Positions 1 to 5,083 of a stretch of 6,688 bases of DNA are shown piece after piece. The stretch comes from Alphaproteobacteria bacterium (GTDB lineage: Bacteria; Pseudomonadota; Alphaproteobacteria; SMXP01), in assembly GCA_021774995.1 (NCBI GenBank), contig JAJFIM010000364.1, forward strand, positions 1 through 6,688. Direction: 5' to 3'. Within the stretch, counting starts at the first letter, position 1. Each line of letters starts with the position of its first letter. The position numbers were made by a program, and so were the translations under genes. The notes under the pieces are model-generated. The model was not told where the DNA came from. It searched no databases and saw only the letters and a list, made by a program, of their open reading frames with translations.

Positions 1-381
1 TTCAAGATCTTCAAGGCTAAGCGGCCAATCTATCGCGCTCGTTTCGGCCAGGCCGTAAGTCGTTTTGGGCCGGAATTCATGGGACCCCAAGCGCACTGAT
101 GTTGCGGTCCAATGCATGGTCGTTCCGCCCACGGTCTTGCAGGTCCAAACGGGAAAACGGGGATTGAGCAATCCCTCGCCAATGCGCCGGTCGCGCCATG
201 TGAGTTTTTCATCCATGGCGCGTTCATCGTTGATGATATCGTCAAACTCCAGACGGCGGCCCGCTTCAAGGCAAACGACGTCTATACCGGCCTGCGCAAG
301 TTCATTTGCCAACACGCCCCCGCCGGCGCCTGACCCGATGACCACAACCACGCTGTCATCCGATTTTTCATAAACGGTCAT
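1..381 (-). CDS. GMC-family FAD-dependent dehydrogenase, N-terminal 127 residues (3' end outside window)
   Basis: Oxidises an alcohol or sugar hydroxyl using FAD and passes electrons to an acceptor. It resembles the large flavoprotein subunit of gluconate 2-dehydrogenase and sorbitol-type dehydrogenases. Visible are the Rossmann FAD-binding loop GSGAGGG (residues 16-22) with the acidic residue E39 ending the second strand (CLEAG). The GMC signature around residues 83-97 (TVGGTTMHWTATSVR) and a DWP motif (118-120) follow, as is typical of this branch. The reading frame stays open to the left edge; family members usually run to about 500-580 residues, so roughly three quarters is missing, including the catalytic His/Asn. 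The ATG overlaps the stop of the small-subunit gene (ATGA), so the two are very likely co-translated. No signal peptide is visible, which fits export in complex with the Tat-type leader of the partner subunit. The natural substrate cannot be told. Confidence 0.9.
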   Translation of the reverse strand, partial: MTVYEKSDDSVVVVIGSGAGGGVLANELAQAGIDVVCLEAGRRLEFDDIINDERAMDEKLTWRDRRIGEGLLNPRFPVWTCKTVGGTTMHWTATSVRLGSHEFRPKTTYGLAETSAIDWPLSLEDLE

Positions 382-869
382 TGCGGATCCTCCGGCAACC
401 AATCAATATCGTCAAAGCCGCGGTGCAAATAACCGCCATAGGATTCTGATTCGCCGGGATAGCCCACCAAAGCCCACACAGCGGGATGGGAATAAAATTC
501 AAACAGAGCCGTCTGATAAACGGTTTGAAAAAATTCAGTTTCACTCAATGCCTCAAGCTTTGCCGCGCGGGCTTTTGCGTCAAGCTGCGACCATCCGTCC
601 GGCCCTAATGCAGCCGCGCCCTGTTGTTGCAAAGCGGGCCAGTTCGCACGGGTTTGAAGGCTATCGCGCGCGCGCGCCGCAATATCGTCATAGACGGAAC
701 GCTTTAAACCGGTATGCGGAAAGAGGGCGCTGATCATGCCCGCAAGGGCCCGGCTCTGCAGACCAGGTTGCGATATTTGTTCATCCTCGCGCTCGCACCC
801 CGCCAGCAGTGTCAGCGCCGCAAGCCCGGCGCCGGTTAGAAGTAACTTTCGCCGGTCCATATTTCTCAT
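378..869 (-). CDS. Gluconate 2-dehydrogenase subunit 3-like small subunit, Tat/lipoprotein leader
   Basis: 163-residue accessory subunit of a GMC-type membrane dehydrogenase. In the family the small subunit is needed for export and stability of the flavoprotein. The N-terminus carries a twin arginine (residues 6-7, DRRKLLL) followed by a hydrophobic stretch ending in LLAGC with Cys25, so it reads as a Tat signal with a lipobox. The C-terminal part, FYSHPAVWALVGYPGE followed by GGYLHRGFDDIDWLPE (residues 125-160), is the conserved tail of the gluconate 2-dehydrogenase subunit 3 family. The frame is open upstream to 983, but that stretch lies inside the preceding gene. The ATG at 869 is preferred because GAGGGG stands 4 nt before it; ATG 860 (MDRRKLL) is the alternative. 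It begins 8 nt after the propeller gene and overlaps the dehydrogenase start by 4 nt. Confidence 0.88.
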   Translation of the reverse strand: MRNMDRRKLLLTGAGLAALTLLAGCEREDEQISQPGLQSRALAGMISALFPHTGLKRSVYDDIAARARDSLQTRANWPALQQQGAAALGPDGWSQLDAKARAAKLEALSETEFFQTVYQTALFEFYSHPAVWALVGYPGESESYGGYLHRGFDDIDWLPEDPQ

Positions 870-873
870 TGCG

Positions 874-879
874 CCCCTC
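874..879 (-). promoter_or_regulatory. Ribosome binding site of the small-subunit gene
   Basis: GAGGGG on the minus strand, 4 nt before the ATG at 869 and overlapping the TGA stop of the upstream propeller gene (878-880). It decides the start at 869 over the long upstream extension and suggests coupling by re-initiation. Confidence 0.65.
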
Positions 880-2095
880 AATTGCCCCGCCCCATATTGA
901 CGTAAAGGATAACATTTTTTGTTGGAAAGCCCGCGCACACCAGATCGATGCGGCCATCGCCCGTCATATCTTGCGCTTCGCACGCCCCCGCGGACATATT
1001 TTTTTCATCGATTACGCTGCGCCGCCACTCACCTCCTTCTTCAGCTGGCGCGTCATAAATGAAGACGCCCCCGGGCCCGCGGCTGTCGCTGACGACGATC
1101 TCATCAGTTCCATCGCCGTCAAAATCAGCTAGCGCAAACCCATGCGCTAATTCATAACCCTGATCGATCACGCGCCGCGTCCATTCGCCCGGCGATGTTT
1201 CAGTGTAGGCAGCAACATCGCCGCCATGGACGCTTTCAATCACTGCCAGAAACCTGCGTCCGTCATTGTATTTCCCAATACGGACATCACCTGTTCCCCT
1301 TGCGTAGGGATCACTCGACGGGCGTCCCGCCGTGAGGTGCGCGCTGCGCCAGGACAAAGAAGAAAGATCTCCATTTAGCGCGTCGCCAACGGATTGGTGC
1401 AGCCATATGCCGCCCAACCCGGCTGTGACGATATCATCGCGGCCATCCCCGTCCCAATCAATGATCGTCAGCCCGTGGACGGTTCCTTTCAAAGATTCCG
1501 TAATGACGTAACGCCTCCCGCTCGGCGGATTGTAGAGGAGCAACGGCGTGTCGCTGAGCGATGAAATCGGCGCGTCGGGTCCCGCCCCTGCGATGGGGGC
1601 AATGACAAGTTCGCGAGACCCGTCTCCATCGACATCGGCAAAGGCGGCGCGATGGGCCGCTGGTTCGCGCGCAAAAATAATGGGAGGCGCCGTCTCGGCA
1701 ATTGAATCCAGAAAAACAAGTTCGCCTTTATTTTTATCGTAATCGTCGCGATTAAAACCCGTCAATATGACAAGGCGAAAATCATCATTTTCCGCACCGC
1801 CATCAACAGCCGCGCCAACCGCGGCGGGCGTGATCCCTGACGTCAAGACATGTTGGCGCCATGTGGGGTTTTCAAACCAGAAAACTTGGCGCGCGCGTAT
1901 TGACAGCAAAATCACGTCTGGCCCGCCATCCCCATTCAAATCCGCAATTGCCGTCAGATAAGCGCCCTCAATGTCCGTGGCTATGTTTTGCGCTTGGAAG
2001 TTAAACGGCGCATCTTGATGCGCGCAGCCTGGCGCGCTCAGAGCAATGCTCATCGCAGCGGCGAAAAACCAGAATTTTTTAGGGATCAATTTCAT
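878..2095 (-). CDS. FG-GAP/VCBS-repeat beta-propeller protein, putative lipoprotein
   Basis: 405-residue exported protein of unknown function. The N-terminus is a basic start (MKLIPKKF) plus a hydrophobic segment ending in SAPGC, so Cys24 may be a lipidation site, although the proline makes the lipobox non-standard. The body holds five Asp/Gly-rich calcium-loop repeats of the integrin-like FG-GAP/VCBS type: ADLNGDG (51-57), ADVDGDG (153-159), IDWDGDG (212-218), ADFDGDG (323-329) and a degenerate QDMTGDG (375-381). Each is followed by a hydrophobic strand such as DIV, EIV or DLV. The spacing fits a beta-propeller of about seven blades with some loops lost. An AGGA lies 8 nt before the ATG. It heads the operon with the small subunit and the GMC dehydrogenase, so an extracytoplasmic scaffold, substrate-binding or assembly partner is plausible. 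This is inferred from context only. Confidence 0.87.
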   Translation of the reverse strand: MKLIPKKFWFFAAAMSIALSAPGCAHQDAPFNFQAQNIATDIEGAYLTAIADLNGDGGPDVILLSIRARQVFWFENPTWRQHVLTSGITPAAVGAAVDGGAENDDFRLVILTGFNRDDYDKNKGELVFLDSIAETAPPIIFAREPAAHRAAFADVDGDGSRELVIAPIAGAGPDAPISSLSDTPLLLYNPPSGRRYVITESLKGTVHGLTIIDWDGDGRDDIVTAGLGGIWLHQSVGDALNGDLSSLSWRSAHLTAGRPSSDPYARGTGDVRIGKYNDGRRFLAVIESVHGGDVAAYTETSPGEWTRRVIDQGYELAHGFALADFDGDGTDEIVVSDSRGPGGVFIYDAPAEEGGEWRRSVIDEKNMSAGACEAQDMTGDGRIDLVCAGFPTKNVILYVNMGRGN

Positions 2096-2219
2096 TTGAA
2101 ATCCTGTCCACAGCGTTTACGGTAGAGACCCCTTGGCGCGGCCGCAAGTGCCGGCGGCTCCGGGGCGTCACTATCGAATGGCGCCAACCCGCTTTTCAAT
2201 ACCAACTAAAATCGAAACA

Positions 2220-3032
2220 ATGACGCGCATGAAAAAACAATTTGAAAATCAGCTATTTGCGGTCACAGGCGCCGCTTCGGGTATTGGCGCGGCGGCGGCC
2301 ACCCTTTTGAAAGAGCGCGGCGCGCGCGTGATCGCCTTGGATCTTCAGGAGCCGGACCGTCAAGCCGCGGATGAATTTATTGCATTCGATCAAGGAGATT
2401 TCAGCTCCATTTCCGAGCTTTCGCAAAAAATCCCCTCCCACATTAATGGATTGCTGAACATCGCCGGCGCGCCGCCTTCAGCGCGCCTTAACCCAGCAAC
2501 GCTCCTGGCCATTAATTTTTATGGCCTGCGCACCCTCACTCAGCGCCTCCGCGCGCATTTGGCGCCGGGCGCCGCAATCGTGAATATGTCATCTCACGCC
2601 GGTCATCGCTGGCGGGAAAACTCTGACCTCATCAAACACTTTCTGCCTGCTACGGATTTGGGCGGCATCAAGCGGCTTGCCCGCCGCCATGAAATCACGA
2701 TTGACGGACTGGGCAACCGTTCCGCATATCCCTTGAGCAAACAATTAGTGAACTTCTGGACGGCGGCTTCTTTTCCGGAATTTGAAAAGAGCGGCCTGAG
2801 GATGAACGCGGTTGCATCAGCCGCAGTGAAAACGCCCATACTCGATGATTTTTTGACAAGCTTTGGCGCCGATTCCGCCGCGCGCATTCGCTCCCTCGGC
2901 GTGGCGCCGCCTGAAGCGATTGCGAAATCACTTCTTTTTCTCGTCTCAGAGGAAAGCGCCTGGATTAAAGGGGCGATCATCCCGGTTGACGGCGGCGCGG
3001 GGGCGCACAGCATCGCCAAGAGCTTGGAATGA
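2220..3032 (+). CDS. Short-chain dehydrogenase/reductase, coniferyl-alcohol / 3-alpha-hydroxysteroid dehydrogenase type
   Basis: 270-residue cytosolic NAD(P)-dependent alcohol/ketone oxidoreductase. Visible are the cofactor loop TGAASGIG (16-23), D41 at the end of the second strand (favouring NAD over NADP), NIAG (80-83), N99 in INFYG, the catalytic serine in MSS (S125 likely) and YPLSK with Y170 and K174. The end is VDGG (256-259). The serine-to-tyrosine spacing is about 45 residues rather than the usual 13 or so. That insertion is characteristic of the 3-alpha-hydroxysteroid dehydrogenase/carbonyl reductase and coniferyl-alcohol dehydrogenase subgroup. The PG motif normally found after the sixth strand is absent (NAVASAAVKTP, 196-206). 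The frame is open upstream to a TTG at 2133, but the ATG at 2220 (or 2229) gives the usual short lead-in before the first strand. No clear ribosome binding site precedes either ATG. It diverges from the propeller operon and converges on the AhpD-like gene. Confidence 0.92.
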   Translation: MTRMKKQFENQLFAVTGAASGIGAAAATLLKERGARVIALDLQEPDRQAADEFIAFDQGDFSSISELSQKIPSHINGLLNIAGAPPSARLNPATLLAINFYGLRTLTQRLRAHLAPGAAIVNMSSHAGHRWRENSDLIKHFLPATDLGGIKRLARRHEITIDGLGNRSAYPLSKQLVNFWTAASFPEFEKSGLRMNAVASAAVKTPILDDFLTSFGADSAARIRSLGVAPPEAIAKSLLFLVSEESAWIKGAIIPVDGGAGAHSIAKSLE

Positions 3033-3054
3033 CAGCGCCGGAATGGGTTGCGTT

Positions 3055-3615
3055 TTAAGTGGAGACGGCGTCCGCGCCTTTTTTGACTTCCCTACGGTTA
3101 TACCCACCGCCCGGCCCCATAGCTTTTGCCGCCAGGGCAAAAGCGCCCGGTGATCCCACAATGCCATGCCCGCTGACAAGCCGGTTCGAGCAGTTCATAA
3201 ACGCCGTCACGCAAATGACGTCCTGGGCCGTGCGCTCCAACCACCCGGCGTCGACTATGGCGTCAATATCCGCCTTCACGACTTTTGACGGTTCCTTGGT
3301 CAGCTTGCGAACGAGGGCAAAAATGGGGCGCAGTTTTTCATCCAGCACGCCATAGTCGTCCTGCATCAGCGCCTCGATGATTTCTGCATCGCTTCCAAAC
3401 GCCTCCGCCGTTGCTTTATGGGCGCCGTAACAAAATTCACACGCATTTAATGACGCCACATAGGTCACCATCAGCTCGCGCTGCTCTTCAGTCAGCTCTG
3501 AAGGACCGCGCATCAGATTGCTGGCGAATTCAAGATAAGGGGCAAATCGCTCCATATCCGACATCAAGATATTCGCCATGGCGTCGGTGGTTTTTAGAAA
3601 GCTGAAATGCGACAT
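3055..3615 (-). CDS. AhpD-like / carboxymuconolactone decarboxylase-family protein (putative peroxidase)
   Basis: 186-residue all-helical cytosolic protein of the CMD/AhpD superfamily. It carries the complete AhpD-type redox signature: E47, then C59 and C62 (NACEFCYGAH) and H66, with the same E-x11-C-x2-C-x3-H spacing as AhpD. Thiol-based alkylhydroperoxidase chemistry is therefore more likely than lactone decarboxylation. The length matches peroxidase-related two-domain members rather than short 120-residue CMD proteins. ATG 3615 (MSHFSFL) is preferred over ATG 3636 because GAGGAA stands 6 nt before it, while nothing comparable precedes 3636. It lies downstream of the terminator that closes the binding-protein-like gene, so it should have its own promoter, although I see no convincing one in the 112-nt gap. 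Its 3' end is 22 nt from the convergent dehydrogenase gene. Confidence 0.92.
   Translation of the reverse strand: MSHFSFLKTTDAMANILMSDMERFAPYLEFASNLMRGPSELTEEQRELMVTYVASLNACEFCYGAHKATAEAFGSDAEIIEALMQDDYGVLDEKLRPIFALVRKLTKEPSKVVKADIDAIVDAGWLERTAQDVICVTAFMNCSNRLVSGHGIVGSPGAFALAAKAMGPGGGYNRREVKKGADAVST
3067..3084 (+). terminator. Candidate intrinsic terminator for the short-chain dehydrogenase gene
   Basis: On the plus strand GGCG, loop TCCG, CGCC is followed directly by six T. The stem is only 4 bp but all G/C, the loop fits the stable UNCG class, and the U-tract is clean. It lies 34 nt past the dehydrogenase stop, inside the 3' end of the convergent AhpD-like gene. The short stem keeps confidence low. 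Confidence 0.4.
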
Positions 3616-3663
3616 AAGCGTTTCCTCATTTGCCATTTGCTTAATACAAAATTTGAACGCTTA
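3615..3663 (-). repeat. Inverted repeat spanning the AhpD-like translation start
   Basis: Perfect 8-base arms TAAGCGTT (3615-3622) and AACGCTTA (3656-3663) separated by 33 nt. In the mRNA the downstream arm covers the spacer between the GAGGAA site and the ATG, and the first base of the ATG. If transcription starts upstream of 3663, pairing could hide the start. The loop is long and the stem short, so this may be chance. Confidence 0.3.
3622..3627 (-). promoter_or_regulatory. Ribosome binding site deciding the AhpD-like start
   Basis: GAGGAA on the minus strand, 6 nt before ATG 3615. It lies inside the extended frame that would begin at ATG 3636, which supports the shorter protein. Confidence 0.65.
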
Positions 3664-3671
3664 ACAGCCAG

Positions 3672-3697
3672 AAAAATCAGCCGCCCGACGGGCAGCT
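3672..3697 (-). terminator. Rho-independent terminator after the binding-protein-like gene
   Basis: Read on the minus strand: AGCTGCCC, loop GTC, GGGCGGCT, then GA and five T. The stem is 8 bp with one G-U wobble and is very GC-rich. It begins about 30 nt past the stop at 3728. It separates the right-hand minus-strand block from the AhpD-like gene. Confidence 0.8.
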
Positions 3698-3727
3698 AAT
3701 TCCCTGACGCATCCAAATAACAAAGCG

Positions 3728-4603
3728 CTAATTGACGATCGATATATCGTAATTAGAATCGGCAAGCGCATTGGAATCGAAGATATCATGCTCGGCGATC
3801 CATTTATGAGATTCTTCATAAATTTCGCGCGAATAGGGTTCAAAGACAATTCTCTCGCCCGGCCCAAATCTTCTTACATCCACCACGGAATGGAATCGTT
3901 TGGGAAGCTCTTGCAAATAATGACAGACATAAAGTTCAGGACGCAAATCAATATCAGCTTGCGCGCGGCGCAGAGCGCGATAGAATTTTTCCACATCTTC
4001 CATATCTGTGGAGTCGTCGATCATACCCGCCATCATAAATGACGTATCGCATATTTTCCTAAAACCAAGCTGTTCCGCAGCATAATACGCGGCGCTAAAG
4101 AGACTCGCAGCGGGGACTTCTCCATCGACAAGCTTTTCGAGCCTGCGGAACAAAAGACCGTCATTAAAAGACAATTCGATGTCGCCGCGGTCTATAAATT
4201 GTTCCAGCGCCTGAATCGTTGAATAATGACTGCCCGACTGGTGCCCGACGGACACGGGAACGCCTGCAAGATCTTCCGGTTTCTTGATAGGCGAATCGCC
4301 CGGAACGAAAATTCCGCAATTCGTGACGGAATACGCATTGGCGTAAAGTTTTCCCAATCCGGCGGAAGCGGCGGCGTTAACCGTCCAATGACACGCCGAA
4401 CACACATTGCTTTCCCTGCCTTTTTCGAACGTTTGATAAGCGCCGACCTTATCCCCCAGATCATGAAATTTGCCGTCGGAGGAAACAAGGTCCTGCACAA
4501 ATTCATACTCCAGGCCTTCGTCGGCGAAATATCCTTTCTCCTCCGCGACCCATTCGTGCAGGCGCATATGTGGCGCTATTTTAAATAGTGATTTATTGGT
4601 CAT
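3728..4603 (-). CDS. Cytosolic NMT1/THI5-like periplasmic-binding-fold protein with CxxCH motif
   Basis: 291-residue protein resembling the solute-binding proteins of nitrate/sulfonate/taurine/thiamine-precursor ABC transporters (NMT1/THI5-like, SsuA/NrtA type). Supporting stretches are LHEWVAEEKGYFADEGLEYEF (about 15-35), the mid-protein SPIKKPEDLAGVPVSVG (104-120), HQSGSHYSTIQALEQF (121-136) and PAASLFSAAYYAAEQLGF (164-181). It has no signal peptide or lipobox: the N-terminus MTNKSLFKIA goes straight into the fold. No permease or ATPase gene is adjacent in the window. C68-S-A-C71-H72, followed by W73, sits at the end of the first domain, where a ligand site would lie. Cytosolic members of this fold include enzymes: THI5 uses Cys/His residues in pyrimidine synthesis, and 4,5-dihydroxyphthalate decarboxylase is related. 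An enzyme or sensor is therefore a real alternative. ATG 4603 is chosen over 4630 because GGAGGA lies 9 nt upstream of it. Confidence 0.8.
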   Translation of the reverse strand: MTNKSLFKIAPHMRLHEWVAEEKGYFADEGLEYEFVQDLVSSDGKFHDLGDKVGAYQTFEKGRESNVCSACHWTVNAAASAGLGKLYANAYSVTNCGIFVPGDSPIKKPEDLAGVPVSVGHQSGSHYSTIQALEQFIDRGDIELSFNDGLLFRRLEKLVDGEVPAASLFSAAYYAAEQLGFRKICDTSFMMAGMIDDSTDMEDVEKFYRALRRAQADIDLRPELYVCHYLQELPKRFHSVVDVRRFGPGERIVFEPYSREIYEESHKWIAEHDIFDSNALADSNYDISIVN

Positions 4604-4612
4604 GACTAATAT

Positions 4613-4618
4613 TCCTCC
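4613..4618 (-). promoter_or_regulatory. Ribosome binding site deciding the binding-protein-like start
   Basis: GGAGGA on the minus strand, 9 nt before ATG 4603. It lies within the extension from ATG 4630, so the shorter protein without extra N-terminal residues is preferred. This matters because it confirms the lack of a signal peptide. Confidence 0.75.
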
Positions 4619-4680
4619 AAAATGAACCAACGAGTCTCAACCATCCCACATACAATCCACATTTAAGCATTTAGAAAATT

Positions 4681-4956
4681 CTATCGGCAGGAGCGAACCG
4701 CCTCCTGCGCTTTCGGGTTCAGTGCGGCAAACCGTTCATCACGGTCCGCAATATCGCCTGCGGCTTCCATAGAGTTGCGGGCGTCATCTTCGCCTTCCGT
4801 TGCCTTTGCCAGACACGCGCATCTGTCTTCCACCATCGAAGCGTCGGCGCCTTGAGGTATGGAAGCCAGGCACCAATCCGTAAATTCGTCCGCAAACGGC
4901 GCTCCTGAAAACGCCATCACCCCTACGACAGTACCGATCATAACTTTGCCCAGCAT
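4681..4956 (-). CDS. Small secreted four-cysteine protein, unknown function
   Basis: 91-residue precursor that I cannot assign to a named family. The N-terminus MLGKVMIGTVVGVMAFSGAPFA followed by DE reads as a standard Sec signal peptide with likely cleavage after Ala22. The mature part of about 69 residues is acidic and contains four cysteines: C29 (DWCLA), C46 and C48 (DRCACLA) and C90 next to the C-terminus. This pattern suggests two periplasmic disulfides. The frame is open to ATG 5037, but ATG 4956 has GGAG 6 nt upstream and gives an ideal signal peptide, whereas the longer version would bury it. It lies 77 nt upstream of the binding-protein-like gene on the same strand and behind its own palindrome-rich promoter region, so the two may share a transcript. 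Confidence 0.72.
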   Translation of the reverse strand: MLGKVMIGTVVGVMAFSGAPFADEFTDWCLASIPQGADASMVEDRCACLAKATEGEDDARNSMEAAGDIADRDERFAALNPKAQEAVRSCR

Positions 4957-4962
4957 GTGATT

Positions 4963-4966
4963 CTCC
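4963..4966 (-). promoter_or_regulatory. Ribosome binding site deciding the small secreted protein start
   Basis: GGAG on the minus strand, 6 nt before ATG 4956. It includes part of the alternative ATG 4968 codon (MENHMLGK). It favours the start that places the hydrophobic segment at the N-terminus. Confidence 0.6.
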
Positions 4967-4982
4967 ATTTTCAAGCGTTTGG

Positions 4983-4999
4983 GCATGCGCTCCGCATGC
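4983..4999. repeat. 7-bp inverted repeat in the leader of the small secreted protein gene
   Basis: GCATGCG (4983-4989), loop CTC, CGCATGC (4993-4999): perfect arms. It lies between the putative promoter and the ribosome binding site, so it could fold as a leader hairpin or serve as a DNA-binding site. It abuts the 15-bp palindrome at 4998-5012. Confidence 0.5.
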
Positions 5000-5012
5000 A
5001 AACGGCGTTTGC
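4998..5012. repeat. 15-bp palindrome GCAAACGGCGTTTGC (operator-like copy 1)
   Basis: Perfect 7-bp arms GCAAACG and CGTTTGC around a single central base. The outer bases GCAA and TTGC, with seven bases between, are shared with the palindrome at 5034-5048. The two centres are 36 bp apart. Confidence 0.5.
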
Positions 5013-5027
5013 TATAATATGACCTGT

Positions 5028-5056
5028 AAAATAGCAATTTTTAATTGCAAGTGCAA
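5028..5056 (-). promoter_or_regulatory. Putative sigma-70-type promoter of the small secreted protein gene
   Basis: On the minus strand a -35 box TTGCAC (5051-5056) and a -10 box TATTTT (5028-5033) are separated by exactly 17 nt. A transcript would start near 5021 and carry a leader of about 65 nt with two inverted repeats. The spacer is filled by the palindrome at 5034-5048, a typical repressor position. No other sequence in this 127-nt gap fits as well. Confidence 0.5.
5034..5048. repeat. 15-bp palindrome GCAATTTTTAATTGC (operator-like copy 2)
   Basis: Perfect 6-bp arms GCAATT and AATTGC around TTT, occupying the spacer between the putative -35 and -10 boxes. A further short inverted repeat, TTGCA-AG-TGCAA (5045-5056), overlaps its right end and the -35 box. 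Confidence 0.5.
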
Positions 5057-5083
5057 CTAAATTCGAGGGCGCGCCTTATCGCC

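Noticed and set aside
878..983. 38-residue N-terminal extension of the small dehydrogenase subunit from ATG 983
   Set aside because: It lies within the 3' end of the propeller gene and would bury the Tat/lipobox leader. The ATG at 869 has its own ribosome binding site.
2133..2219. N-terminal extension of the short-chain dehydrogenase from a TTG at 2133
   Set aside because: The extra 29 residues do not resemble the family, and the ATG at 2220 gives the usual distance to the cofactor loop.
2096..2219. Promoters or operators in the divergent gap, including TTGGCGC (2133-2139) with GCGCCAA (2181-2187) and a weak TTGCGG-17-TACCGT on the minus strand
   Set aside because: Promoters must exist here, but the boxes match poorly and GGCGCC-like words are common throughout this sequence, so none can be supported.
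3616..3671. Promoter for the AhpD-like gene with TATTAA as -10
   Set aside because: No acceptable -35 box lies at the right distance. A promoter is likely in this gap but cannot be placed from the sequence.
4404..4418. CSACH as a c-type heme attachment site (CxxCH)
   Set aside because: The protein has no signal peptide, and c-heme attachment occurs in the periplasm. The surrounding sequence is a binding-protein fold, not a cytochrome. A metal or redox role is more reasonable.
5013..5018. Plus-strand TATAAT as a -10 box
   Set aside because: There is no matching -35 box at 16-18 nt and no plus-strand gene downstream. The flanking genes are read from the minus strand.
5068..5075. GGCGCGCC palindrome after the hydrolase gene as a terminator stem
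   Set aside because: It has no loop and no T-tract; it is an 8-bp self-complementary word expected in GC-rich DNA.
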